64,000 nucleotides of DNA from Apostichopus japonicus (taxonomy: Eukaryota > Echinodermata > Holothuroidea > Aspidochirotida > Stichopodidae): positions 21,302,999 through 21,366,998 of the forward strand of contig NC_092565.1 in assembly GCF_037975245.1 (NCBI RefSeq), in the 5' to 3' direction. A program made the translations under genes and the position numbers. Below, one piece after another: positions 36,474-49,200 of this stretch. Under the pieces are notes generated by a model. It was not told the DNA's origin. It saw only the letters and a list, made by a program, of their open reading frames with translations, and searched no databases. Every line of letters starts with the position of its first letter. Position 1 is the stretch's first letter.

Positions 36474-39400
36474 TCAGAATTTCCATATCTGTAAGAAGAA
36501 AACAGATTGATTACATAAATAAATAATAAATAAAAAATATATATCATAAGGAAATAAAACAAAGGTGACTTGAATATGAAAGCGTAAACTTGGAGTTGAA
36601 AAGTTCCCTATCCCCCTCACCTAAAAGAAAAAAACATACAAAAAGGGCCTTAAGATGAGAAGAACCTCAACAGAATGATGGAATATAAACATGATAAAGT
36701 TCTTTTTAACTACTTTAATTGTCAATCATTTTTAAGACTGTTACTCACTATATTCTTTTCATCCAGTAAACATATAGGTCATTGACTGAATATGAGCAAT
36801 GACAGGCAGACATTATAATTTTCTCTTCACTCTCAAGTTATTATCTCATTTCCACCCCTGCCCCTTCTTTCTTAAATTATAAAGTCTAAACAATTTTCAA
36901 TGCACTTTCTGAAAATAAAATTCCAAGAAAATACCAACAAGTGATTATCCAATTACCCCTCTCCCCTTTCTTTCTTAAATTATAAAGTCTAAAACAATTT
37001 GAAAATGCACTTTCTGAAAATAAAATTTCCAAGAAAAAACCCAACAAATACAATATCATTAATGTTTAGATGATTTAATATATCATAGTGGTGATCAGTT
37101 ATATGGAATTCAATTCAATTCTTAGAACTTTATTTTCAAGACAGTCTTGAATTGGTAAAATGGTTCAATGAATACGGATATTCAGGTGCTTTGGATTTAT
37201 TTATTTTCAATCTAAACACATCCTTTGATCTAATAGTTCTTAAATTACACATACAACAAACCAATTTGTTTCCTCACACTCAGCGGTGCAAGCATGTATA
37301 CTTCTGGGGGCAAGGGGGGCTTATTCCCCAGAAAAGAATCTGGGGAGGGGCTCAAAAAAGACCTAGTGTACAGTACTTAAATATACCATGTACAATCAAG
37401 AATTCTGCAACATTGTTTCAAAAGAGGCAAACTATAGCACCATTTTGTATCTACAGTAAGTAACATCCAGTTTACCAATATTTGAAAGAGGGGGCAGACA
37501 CCCCTTCCCTGGATGATCTCAGCCCCTCCCCCATATAATAAGAGACTGTTTGCACCTCTGTTCATCCCCCCCACACCCCCGCTCCACCTTCTCTCCACCT
37601 GATAAGGTTGGTAATTAGGTTGCAAAGCATTGATACTACCTAAAAAACATACCCAAACTGAATCAAGCGGAAAATGTGAACCGAGTTGATTGTGCAGTAA
37701 AGTTGTGTAATGCAGCATGGTAGTGTAATGCAGTACGGTTGTGTAATGCAGTACGGTTGTGTAATGCAGTATGGTAGTGTTATGCAGTACGGTTGTGTAA
37801 TGCAGTATGGTAGTGTAATGCAGTATGGTAGTGTAATGCAGTATGGTTGTGTAATGCAGTAAGGTTATGTAATGCAGTATGGTTGTGTAATGCAGTAAGG
37901 TTATGTAATGCAGTATGGTAGTGTTATGCAGTACGGTAGTGTTATGCAGTACGGTTGTGTAATGCAGTATGGTAGTGTAATGCAGTACGGTTGTGTAATG
38001 CAGTATGGTAGTGTAATGCAGTATGGTTGTGTATAATGCAGTACGGTTGTGTATAATGCAGTACGGTTGTGTAATGCAGTACGGTTGTGTAATGCAGTAT
38101 GGTAGTGTAATGCAGTACGGTTGTGTAATGCAGTATGGTAGTGTAATGCAGTACGGTTGTGTAATGCAGTATGGTAGTGTTATGCAGTACGGTTGTGTAA
38201 TGCAGTATGGTAGTGTAATGCAGTATGGTAGTGTAATGCAGTATGGTTGTGTAATGCAGTAAGGTTATGTAATGCAGTATGGTTGTGTAATGCAGTAAGG
38301 TTATGTAATGCAGTATGGTAGTGTTATGCAGTACGGTAGTGTTATGCAGTACGGTTGTGTAATGCAGTATGGTAGTGTAATGCAGTACAGTTGTGTAATG
38401 CAGTATGGTAGTGTAATGCAGTATGGTTGTGTATAATGCAGTACGGTTGTGTATAATGCAGTACGGTTGTGTAATGCAGTACGGTTGTGTAATGCAGTAC
38501 GGTTGTGTAATGCAGTATGGTAGTGTAATGCAGTACGGTTGTGTAATGCAGTACGGTTGTGTAATGCAGTACGGTAGTGTTATGCAGTACGGTTGTGTAA
38601 TGCAGTACGGTTGTGTAATGCAGTATGGTAGTGTAATGCAGTACGGTTGTGTAATGCAGTATGGTAGTGTAATGCAGTACGGTTGTGTAATGCAGTATGG
38701 TTGTGTAATGCAGTTCAGTTGTGTAATGCAGTATGGTTGTGTAATGCAGTTCAGTTGTGTAATGCATTATGGTTGTGTAATGCAGTATGGTTGTGTAATG
38801 CATTATGGTTGTGTAATGTAGTATGGTTGTGTAATGCAGTATGGTTGTGTAATGCAGTACGGTTGTGTAATGCATTATGGTTGTGTAATGCAGTTCAGTT
38901 GTGTAATGCAGTATGGTTGTGTAATGCAGTACGGTTGTGTAATGCAGTATGGTTGTGTAATGCAGTACGGTTGTGTAATGCATTATGGTTGTGTAATGCA
39001 GTATGGTTGTGTAATGCAGTATGGTTGTGTAACCTTAGTAATGAATGATGTCATTTGATGTTTACAAACACAAATACTTACAACTAACAAGAATAAACTG
39101 AATGTTCTCTTGATGAGACATTTCAGATATTGATTAAAGGAAAGGTTGGTGATGTGCTTGCTTCTGCTATTCTTCTGTCAGAGATGAGGATGAGGTGATC
39201 CAGTCAGAGGTAAAACCAAGCTCGATATTCACATAGTTATGACTTAAGAACGCACTCTGACACTTTCACATTTACTTTTGGAGGATAAACAATACCACAA
39301 TGGTATTACACAAGTGTTCTGAAGGAAACCACCACCACTCTTAAGCAGGAAGCACAGGGAGGGTCGTAAAGTTGTATGCATCCAAAAGTTACAAGCAATT

Positions 39401-42322
39401 AACAGCAAAAGTAACAACCATAAAAATGTGAAATCAAAATAACAACTGTATTAGTTAATCCCCCCTTGGCTCATAAAAATCTTGCACAAACTAGCAACCA
39501 AAATACAATGAAATATTTTCAACAAAATGTTCCACATAGGAAGAAACAGGTGTGTTTTTTTTCTTGAAAAAAAAAAAAAATAATTCTTAGAAAAAAAAAG
39601 AGAACATATATGCCATAAAACATACTTCTCTTTGACCTAAATAAAAATAAAGCATGGGTAGTTTGAATGTGTGGGACACTGTACATAGTTTATCTACTGC
39701 AGAGTTGTCTCCTGACAGAATTAATTTATGTGTCTCTGTTACTGTAGATCACGGAAACCTCATAAAATATGTCTTTGTGATCTTTAATGCCGTGTACTCA
39801 GGCAGACAGTGGAGGTATGGGAGAGTTCGTTCACTCATAATGAGGGCAGCAGAGATGTTTGACTTTTAAAGAACATCATTCCAAGCCAAAGTGTTAACCA
39901 CTAGATTAACCTATCCAAACCAATTGTCTCTCTCTAGGAGAGAAGGGGAAGGGGAAGGGGAGGGGGGCAAGGTAAAAATGTAAACTTTGTCATCAACAGG
40001 GTCAAGGTTAATTTATAATCCAAGATTGGATGTTTGAGAGTATTGTTTGAGGTGGTAGATTGGAGCATTTTATTGAGCATTTCGCTTACCAAATGATTCT
40101 TGGTTGATATTGTGGGCTATTTGAAAGAAACTTGGATGCTACATGGATAACCCTGGATTTTCATCAAAGAATTGCTTTCATCAACCAAATGATGAGATAA
40201 ATATTAAGTTCACCGTGGATCGCTGCATATATATATGTATATATATATGACACTTAAACACAGCATCATGAACATACCTTGCTTGTTTCCATATCTTATA
40301 CAAATACAGTGCCTTTTTAAGCAATTTTTATTTCAAATAAGTAAATTTCTATATCTTTTTGCAATATTTACCAATTTGTTGATCTCACACCATCAACAAT
40401 TCCCAACCCTGATCAGTGACATCCCTATGTTCCGACGTCTCTATGTTCCGACAAAAAGAAAACATTCGGAGCAATTTTTTTGTATCCAAAGATTTGTTTG
40501 TACCAAGAAAAGTAGTTTTGAGACCCCAATAATTTTTTGACCACATTTTTTTGGTGACTTATTTTTTTTTGGACCAAATTTTTTTTTTTCAGGGAAAAAA
40601 AAAAATGTGACCCAAAGTTTGTAATGACCGAAAGTTTGTAATGACCGAAACAGTGCTTGTGAGCCAAAATTTTTTGGGACCAAAATCATTTTTGGCCAAA
40701 TCTTTGAATAAAATGTGTTTAGAGATAGAGCAAACTATGTTGTAGCCCTACCATTTGGGGGGGGAGGGAATTTTGGTCCAAAAAATGTTGGTCACAAAAA
40801 TATTTGGGTCTGAAAACTTGTTTTCTTGGTACAAACAATTTTTTGGATAAACAAAATTTGTCCCAAATTTTTTCTTTTTGTCGGAACATAGAGACATCGG
40901 AACATAGAGACGTCGGAACATAGAGATGTAACCCCTGATCAAGTCCTGTTAAATCCTTAAAAATTGAAAATATGTTACATATATCTCACTACAAGTTTAT
41001 GTATTGAAGAAGAGCTTACTGATATAGTAGCATACTCTATTTATTACATAGACCAACTGAGTAAATGCAAATTAGGCTGCAGGAACTACTGTAGATGGAC
41101 AACTTTGTGCTACTTTCTATGTTGCCTCCTATCCCCATCTCCAGATTAAGTTGTTGCTCTCTAGTATCCCTCAAGCTTGAAAAAAGAACCCCAGCTAACT
41201 TACCCTCTTAGAATCCACCCACTTGCCCTCCTGCTTCTCCCACAGCAAGGAGACCACACCTAATTCTCGCAGCATGTGCGCACACAGTGACCTCATCTTG
41301 TGCGAAACTAAGGAAAGGTTTCTCAGAGACGGGGCATCCAGATACTCAACTATTCTCCGTTGAACGATGAAGGGAAGCAAATCCATGCTGAACTTCTTCT
41401 CCTCCTCGTCGGATGTTTGATGAGAATATGCGAGGTCATCTTCTTGTGAAGAGGCAGAGGAAGACATGGCTGATTCAGCCACGAAAGGTGGATTTTCATA
41501 CTCGTAGTCCAGTGAAATTTGAACTTGTTGCCATGGTACTACCCACAATGCACTTTGCAGATCAATTTCGTTGTTTTCGTAATGCCATGTTTCTTGATGG
41601 CTATCAGAATGGTTGATTGGTGTAGGAGGTGAATCAGCAGCAGAGTTACCGCGGCGTCCACGACTAACAAACAAACCGATGAATTGCACTCCCTTAGAAT
41701 AAGAAAAACAAGAAAGTTGTAAACGATTAGTAAAAACAAAACGACTTTATTTGATATGTGCTAACATCCAGTGACAACATTTAATGTTCCTGATTGCTTT
41801 TAAAAGTTTCACCATTCTGTTTTTTGTTTTGTTTTGTTCAGTAGCAGTAAACATGTTCATTCTAGTCACAGAAATTGAAGAAACAACGCAGTACGAATGT
41901 CCAATCTCAACCTCTTTCTTGACTGACGCAAGAATCAGATACAAACAATCCAACCTGATTTTGAACGATACATCGTTCAAATGTTTTTAGTATCCAACTA
42001 TTACAATGTAAATGATTGAAATGATGTAAATACCTACATCGGAGTAACCTTGATTTTTGGCCGGGCAACTTGGAAAGTGATCTTTCAGCTTCTTGCGGGC
42101 CATTCTCTTCTTACATCCGTTCCACTGATTCAGACACAAGACGACTTCATTAGCGCAGAGGTTTTCGTGGTCTAACTGTTTGCATCGATGATATTTGGCG
42201 CCGCAACCAGCAGGACACAGGACCATCTGACAGGAGTGGCCAGCATAAGAACGAATGTTGCAACGCATATTAATGCAAATCAAACAATGCTCGTGTAACT
42301 CCTCAATTTCCTGTTGGTCCAT
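36474..42322 (-). CDS. TRAF-type zinc finger and F-box protein, FBXO30/FBXO40-like
   Basis: Coding exons on the minus strand: 42322-42034 (starts ATG, donor G|GTATTT), 41688-41204 (donor AGG|GTAAGT) and a proposed last exon 36488-36474. The first two join in phase 1 and give 258 residues. Residues 10-90 hold a Cys/His-rich TRAF-type zinc finger (C13, C16, C31, C36, C40, C47, C56, C63, C70, C86) as in FBXO30/FBXO40. Residues 97-198 are linker, acidic and Ser-rich at 167-195. Residues 199-248 (LLPFIVQRRIVEYLD...LSLVSHKMR...LLWEK) are the F-box. Such proteins are substrate adaptors of SCF ubiquitin ligases through SKP1. An acceptor (TTTTCTTCTTACAG) at 36490 joins in phase 0 and adds IWKF then TGA, matching the family's conserved IWRFS at this point. 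If right, the protein is only 262 residues and lacks the conserved C-terminal tail and long middle region. The first two exons are firm, the third is a proposal. An acceptor at 42325-42326 shows that a 5' UTR exon lies upstream. Confidence 0.75.
36855..37048. repeat. two-copy tandem duplication, about 103-bp period
   Basis: CTTTCTTAAATTATAAAGTC and the following GCACTTTCTGAAAATAAAAT occur twice, starting near 36865 and 36968. Recent local duplication inside the proposed second intron of the F-box gene. Confidence 0.85.
37691..39032. repeat. 18-bp minisatellite, about 74 copies
   Basis: Head-to-tail copies of TGCAGTACGGTTGTGTAA with variants (C/T in the CGG/TGG position, T/A in GGTTG/GGTAG, and occasional GTATAATG 20-mers). 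18 is a multiple of 3, so frames encoding Met-Gln-Tyr-Gly-Cys-Val stay open on both strands; this is not a gene. A higher-order period of about 399-400 bp is visible: the marker pair with GTATAATG occurs at about 38031-38054 and again at 38430-38453, and the AAGGTTATG pair at about 37860 and 38258. Confidence 0.95.
39060..40406. other. intron of the F-box gene, no further exon proven
   Basis: Searched for the family's WRFS...W.F...HL..C block on the minus strand and did not find it. A minus-strand frame 39179 to about 39087 is bounded by CTCTGACAG and GTAAGTATT and is open in the required phase, but the peptide shows no family resemblance. Confidence 0.3.
40416..40932. mobile_element. fold-back element with 9-bp target duplication
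   Basis: Bounded by direct repeats CCCTGATCA at 40407-40415 and 40933-40941. The ends are inverted repeats: left GT(G)ACATCCCTATGTTCCG, right complement GTTACATCTCTATGTTCCG. The unit TCTCTATGTTCCGACG is iterated, about two copies on the left and three on the right (last spacer variant GATG). The arms continue inwards with matching AAAAAGAAAA, GTTTGTACCAAGAAAA and similar blocks, so most of the 517 bp can fold back on itself. No protein is encoded. The 9-bp duplication fits Mutator-like or Foldback-type elements. Confidence 0.8.
41689..42033 (-). other. intron 1 of the F-box gene
   Basis: 345-bp intron. Donor G|GTATTT at 42033; acceptor after TTCTTATTCTAAGGGAG at 41689-41690. A competing AG five bases earlier would not keep the open frame. 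Confidence 0.7.
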
Positions 42323-42324
42323 TT

Positions 42325-45300
42325 CTGTTCAAAGAGAGGAAAATCAACGATTCATGAACGTAGGTTGACTAAAAGACAAATCTTCTTGCGACTTGTGTCT
42401 GGTGCTAAAGCTGGGTACTGCTCTTACTGGGATCAATTGGAAAAGTTAATAGCCTAAAATAATTATAAAATGCCAAATGTAGGTGAAATCTGATATCATA
42501 ACCCACTATTAAGATCGGTCACCAAATTTTCATATTATTCATGTTTTGTCATTATTTTCCAGCTCCTCTCTCTCATAAGGAATCATTTGTTTGACATCGT
42601 TTCCTGAATTCCGTTAGTTGTAATCTCTGAAGCAATGTCCAACATATCTATTACAACTGCCTTTATAACATATTATTCTGTACTTATCAAAACAAACATT
42701 TTCTAGAGATGTTTCATCAATTAGCAACTGAGATAGAATGAGTATCATTCAAAAGAACTTACATACTTTATTCCAATGATAGCTCAGCAAAACATATGTT
42801 TGAGTGATTAAAATCGAGAACTTTTTAAAAATAAATCTTCATTTCAATGGAATCAAGGATCTGTCCAAACTGTGTTTTGTTTCCAGTCCTTAACAGTGAG
42901 ACCCTGCCAATATCAGGACTGCTATACAGCAAATTTAAGAAACTTAAAAAGAATTAAAATGGTGACCAAAAAAAGACTTTATTTCTTCTCTTTCAACTTT
43001 ATTTCTGTTTCCTTCTCTTCCGCCAAACCCTCCACCCCCTCCCCCCCAAAAATTCATTTGATTAAGTTCCTTGTGAAGTACCTGAGGTAAAGTAATTTGG
43101 TGTGATTCACCATTGTAATAGTTACCTGCACTCTCTCCTCCTCAGCCAATTTTTGTTACTTGCATAAGATGGTCAACCCTCTTCAATATCAAGAAATGGT
43201 CTGTAAAAGAGTGGAGGGAAATACAGCTTGTATTAAGTGACCAGCACTGACCATCCAGTAATCATGACATTTCCAGAAAACGAAACGTTCTGATGCCCAA
43301 ACATATTCATATAGTGGGAAGGCATACATGTTCAATATTCATGAACTTGTGCACACCAAAATGAAGAGGAATTATATGTATTGACTAATGCGGCAACATT
43401 TAAAGGAAGATACGGGGAATCAGTTATCATGTTGACAAAGTCTATTAAGTGACATCATATAAAAACAGAAACATGCATGAATATTAATGAGATTAATGAA
43501 TATTTTTGAGATTGAAATGTATATTGTAACTGCTCTCAGTTGTGGCTTGCAAAGCCACAGCTTTATGCTCGGTGCTGTGGCCGAGTGGATAAAGTCGTAA
43601 GCATTTGAAGAAATGAGACTTTAAATGTCACCATCAAGCATGATTCAGTCTAGGTCAGACCTGTAGCATTGAAAAAGCCTATTCAAATGGTTTTTTCATT
43701 GCAATACTACAAAAATAATGCACTTGATTGTATCACAGTTTCTGACTTAACGAGTACCAGACAGTTTCTGGAAAGGTTACTAACAATGTTTCTATAAATC
43801 TTTTGATTTGCATCCACCACCTGCATGCTCCCAAGGTTCCTGATGAAAACACATTATTTACAAAATTGTTGTTTATTTATGCAATAAGATACACCATCAC
43901 ACAAAATGTAAGGTCCAGATCAGTAAAAAGTGCTATAAATGTATTATGGATAAGACTCATATCCACATGCAACAGACACCAAAGTTAACCTGCAGGCATC
44001 AGTAACATTGGGGCTGGGCCTTAGGCCTACACACTGTAAGCCTTAACTAACGTCAGTATGTCAGTAGCACAATATCAAATGAATAATTATAAAAGGTCTC
44101 ATGCTATTTGAAAACAATTTTGGATTCAAATCTGAAACTTTTATTCCCATGTCCTTCTGAAGTTTTTCCCTAAGATACAAAGCATAATGTAGGGCTAGTA
44201 AGCACTTTATCAGGCAGTAGTTAGACAAGGGATAGGAATGTGTACATGACTATAGAGATAGTGGATTAACTCTGACAAGTCAAGTTTGGCATTTCGATTA
44301 GGCTGTTGACTCATATATGCCATTCTATATTCAATGTTATAAAAATTCAAAACCAGCTAGGCTTTGTTGGCCAAGGCTTAGGAGACTAACTAATGACTGC
44401 TCTCCTTAAAAGTAGCAGAGGATGTTGCAAAGTCTAAAGTTGGTTTGCATACAGGAATATCGTCAAGCATTGGACCTATGACTATTACTAGCCCAGGCCT
44501 TTCAAAAAAAGATAATATTAGTTTCCATTTTTCTAACTTAGACTTGTTAGAATGCACTGCCAAACATCTACTTAGGCCTTAGTTTGTAATAACACTAACA
44601 TTGAATGAATGAGAAACATTAGTTGCAGGTTACAGAAGTCCAACCCTAGAAGTCAAAACCTGCTTTTACCCGTGATTAACAACTTAAGTAGCCAAACTGA
44701 GTTGAGTCCATCTAACTCAGCTAAGCCTAGAGGCCTAAATCATTGCCAATACTAGTAACACTAACATAGGACCAGGTAAAGATTGTGCTTAGTTAAAAAG
44801 ACGTACGATTTGCGCAGCTATTGAGATGTTACTTTCATATGAATCGAAAGACAAGATGTTTCCATTTCTTGGGTTGGCCGAACACTAAAATTCCGTATGC
44901 CAAAGTACGAATTGTTGACGTACGTGACACTGATGGGTCCAATGATTATAAAGTTTGTTTACAATACGAGCTGAATCGAACAGCTGACATAATCAATAGT
45001 GAATTACGTAATACTGTGGTTACTGACGTTTCAGAAGATTAGTATATGAAGTAGTAAAAAGAGTACAATTATAAATAAATCAATGAGGATATTATCTAAC
45101 AAATAAACACTATCGTTCACATCGAAATAATTGCAAATTAATTTTACGGTATTTTTTACAGAAAGATACAAATAATCTGTCCAAAAGAGCAGACCAAGGT
45201 TCTCAATTAAAAACAGTATATCCTAATGTACTGTTAGTTTTGGTTATCACCACAGCCGTATATTTAGAACGGCTCTGGTGTTAGTGTACAGATCAGTGGT

Positions 45301-46270
45301 TCTGACTAATGGTAGTCATTATTTACCTAACGTACAGTACATACGCCAAGAAATTTGAGGCGCATCCACAGAATCAATATTTCTGATCATCCGCTCCATG
45401 TAATCGAAATGAAATTCAATTGCGCATGTTTGCAATGTAAAGGTCACCCACAACTAAAGGTGCTCGTATAGTAATAGTGGTTTTTACGTACAGCTATCAC
45501 AGGATGATCAGCAGTTCTGTGACAGATATACTGTACGATATTGTATACTGGCAAAACAGTTATTAAAAAGCTTTGACATTTTTATATTGAGTAAGGTGGA
45601 TTTCAAGACGAACGACTTCATCTCACATTTCATACAACTGTTTCTTTTGAGCTTCATCTACATTAATACACCTTTAATCTGTCATGGTATGAATACAAAA
45701 TAAAGCAAAATAAAAGGTAAGGAAATTAGTGACACACACACACCTCACTCACGGTGTTAGGATGCAACTGTAGTGTAAGATCGAATATTCGGCCTAGGCT
45801 ATATAGGCCAAGTCTGAAAGCAAAACTAGCCTAGCTTCTCATTACTGTTCGGTATGGAACAAAGAAAGACAATTTGAGGGTCTCCCGTTGTTTGGGGATT
45901 CATTTTTTTTTTAAGGATGACGGTCAAATGCCCAAGTTTAGAACACCTCATTCAGAAACAAGTAGGCTGCTACTTATTACATTTTAGTTACTAGCCTACA
46001 TCCAAATTTCAGGAAATGTTATACGCATAAAGCACTCTCTGTTTGTTTCATGGTAAGAAATATTTATATGTATATCTTCCTGACTTTCTGAAGTTGGTTT
46101 TTAAGGAGTGATCAACTTTTTTATATAACTACTCCGAGGGGCACTGGTGAAAATTGCAGAAACAGTGATTGCGCCAGATAACTGTTTACAGTTACAGATG
46201 GCTGCAATTAATCCTTGCTTTGAATAAAACTTATATCCTTCTTTTACCTTCAAATAACATAGGTTTCAAG
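42325..46270. other. divergent intergenic region of F-box gene and golga7
   Basis: About 4 kb between two genes pointing away from each other; both have acceptors just before their ATG, so unseen 5' UTR exons and promoters should lie here. No promoter was identified with confidence. A truncated tRNA-like motif (43571-43600) and a 73-codon open frame at 44821-45042 (+) of no recognisable family are present. Confidence 0.45.
43571..43600 (+). mobile_element. tRNA-head relic of a SINE
   Basis: GGTGCTGTGGCCGAGTGGAT contains a good A box TGGCCGAGTGG (43578-43588) and the tRNA D-arm layout. The sequence becomes unrelated after about 30 bases and has no B box. Best read as a truncated tRNA-derived SINE or tRNA pseudogene. 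Confidence 0.4.
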
Positions 46271-46275
46271 AAATC

Positions 46276-49200
46276 ATGGATCATGTAACAACACAGCAAC
46301 CACAAGCTATTGCTAAAGTCTTCATACAGAGGGATTACAGCGACGGTACTGCTGTGAAGTTTCAAACAAAGCTACCAGCAGACATTCATGATAGGGTAAT
46401 GATACTACAAAATATTTTACTACAAATATGTCAGTACTAGTGTATCTGTTTAACGATTCAAGTGTATTTAATCTGACTTTTAAGTTAAATGAGCCATGCA
46501 AGAGGTGTCTGAGATTTTGATTGAAATATTTCAAACCTTTTTTTTATTGAAATAAAAGAAAAACAACCCCCTCCCCATAAATAAGCAAAAGTGGAAAGCT
46601 GCATTTTGCAAGAGTTACAACTGTTACTCTGTAGGTTGCCTTACATTAGACTCTCATTACTCCTGTGCAAATCATACAAGGTGTTTTGGGCCTGAAAAAT
46701 GTGGAATTTCATTAGTTTTAATGCATGGGAACCATGTTAAATGAACTTATGGCTTTCCCATGTAAATCATTTTAAGATATTCTTGTATCATGTGAGGGCT
46801 GTATTATAAAATATAAATTTTATCATTTTCATCTTTGTCCTCATAGTACATATTTTTTCATACGGTAATACCCAGTCACTCACAAATGTGATGGTTTAAC
46901 TGTTCCCCCCCCCCCCTTTTTACCATTCATGTTACCTAAAGCCTTTTGCTGACCTCTGACCCGACAGGTTGACAGCGATACATTTGAGCGGTTCGTGGAG
47001 AAGATAAACCAGTATTATGCAGAGGCGGAGGGTATCGGCTGCAGCACGTATCTCCAAGGATGTTTCGCTTGTCTGACAGCACACACAGCTCTCTTATGTA
47101 TGCAGACACAGTATGATAAGGTAAGAACCTCGTTGGTGTTCCTTGGTAGTAAAACAACGATGACGAGGAACTCTGTAAAGGAGTCAAAAAAGCCCAGATG
47201 TCATCAGTCTATGTCACAGGTGGGCAAGATGAACCTTATGTTGATCTCCTACAAACTAGTTGTTTTTTGTGATTACGAGAGCTGGAAAACCTTGCGAACC
47301 TTCCGAACCAGGTTCGCGGGAAATCCAGCCTCGCGGGGCAAAAAAAACGAAAAAAAAAACGGGACGAAACTTTAAAAAAAACACGAAGGAGCAAAAAAGT
47401 ACATCTGTAAAAACAATAAGGAAAATTTCAGAAGAAAGGTTCAGAAACAAAACAAAAATGTCCAGAGAGCGTGCTCGCAATTTTAGTCACAATAGCCTAT
47501 AACGAGTAATGATGTGTCCCCAACCCACTAACAAAGGGAAATGTCACACGGACACACACGGTTTTTTTTTATACTTATATTGTATGTTAGTTAGTAAACG
47601 TTTCTTTCATATGAATTTGACTTCAATTCAGTGTTCCCTCTAAGGTGTGGGAAGTTCTGTAAGTTAAACTTTTTAAAGATTGTAAGGCAGATTAAATCTT
47701 GTTTCATTTTATAACATAATATAGCTACTCTGACTTGTCATTTTCAAATTTTCATCAGCTATGTGACAATTTAAATTCAAAAAGTTTTCAGTTTTTTGCA
47801 TCCTCAACTGCGAACTTTTTATCGCCAGACACGCAAAAATACCAAAATTTTCCGGGGTTTTTGCCCCCTGAACCCCACAAGGGGTTCCACCCCTTGACCC
47901 CCCCAGGACCCTAGGGGGGGCCCCTGGACCCCAAGCCTTTATGCTCGCACGCTCTGCATGCTCGGCGTGTTCGCTGCGCGAACACCGGCGGGAAATCGGA
48001 AGTGTGTTCGTGGGAAATTGAACAAGGTTTTCCAACACTGACGAGAGTTACCTGGCATATTTTGTTCTCTGATATATGAGGAGGACTTGAACAAGTCTCA
48101 GAATGGTATCACAGAACCAAACATAAAACCCTTGAAAAATGTTCATATCTTGCAGAAAGAGATTCATGCCTTTACCACTTGCCGTAATGCCCTTACCAAT
48201 CGTTCGTCACGATGGTAAAAACTGTTGTGCCTCCATTAATCAAGTCGCCGTAGGCGACCACAAAACTTTCTAGAGCTTTTAACTCCATTACCAAACTAAA
48301 TCTGGGCGCAAAAATTATCCGAATCGCCAGCACTTTTTGCTCCCTAAAATGGTATTAAGTAGCTAAAGATCTAGACAGACGACCATCAAATAGTTTTTAT
48401 TTTTATTTATTTATTTTCTTGTCCAAACAGTAACTTGGCCATCTCTGATGGCAATGACCATTAAAAATTTCTCTGCTATGTGTTAGCACAATTACGTGGG
48501 TCAAAGACTAAAGTAGTGTATATGTATTATACAGTAGGCTACATACTAACAGTGCTTTAATTCATTCTAATAAATGTATCTTTTCTTTTCTTTCTGTTCT
48601 TCCAGAACCTTAAAAGATGCACAGAGTATATCAAAGAACAAAATATTGGCATATTTCTTCCGAAGGGGCTGAAAGTCATCGATCCATTTGAAAGGGGCCT
48701 CAGAGTTGTATCCTTTTGAAAGAATTTCTTTTGTTGTTTATTGTATTTTATAACTTGTTCTCAGTTTCACTATTTAAAATCCCAAAGGGACTGTCCTATT
48801 TCAGAATGGCATAGATTTACATGTTGTTGTTACTTTTCTGCATTGATAGTGGGAAAAACTGTATTCATGCAGTAAGATTGGTGCAGTGAGATATGAATTA
48901 ATGAATAGTTCAACATCACAATGTAGCAATTTGACCTGCTGAAGCCTCTTTACTCCTGTTTATAAACTTTAAACCACTTTAATATGAAACCACTTAAAGT
49001 AAGTTGACTTTGTCTGTTGATGAAAACATGTTTTTGATGCAGAAATATATACAAATTGACCACGATAGGAGGGTTCAAAGTATTTAGAATCTCAGGTTGA
49101 TAGTCAAAACAACAAATAATGGCTGTTTCACTATTTAAACAGTTGTCAAGGAACGCCAAGTCAAAAGGGAACAGGTAACAAACCTCACATGCTCATGCAT

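Noticed and set aside
38342-38983. 213-codon frame of repeated Leu-His-Tyr-Thr-Thr and its plus-strand partners
   Set aside because: 18-bp minisatellite lacking stops; a fully repetitive peptide open on both strands, no start context.
37691-39032. CRISPR-like array of short repeats
   Set aside because: Units are contiguous with no spacers, and this is animal nuclear DNA.
39087-39179. Possible middle exon of the F-box gene
   Set aside because: Bounded by AG and GTAAGT and open in phase, but the peptide does not match the family and the direct splice to 36488 gives the conserved IWKF.
44821-45042. 73-codon plus-strand frame in the divergent intergenic region
   Set aside because: Reads as plausible protein but has no recognised family, no splice partner and no conserved motif; kept only as a note.
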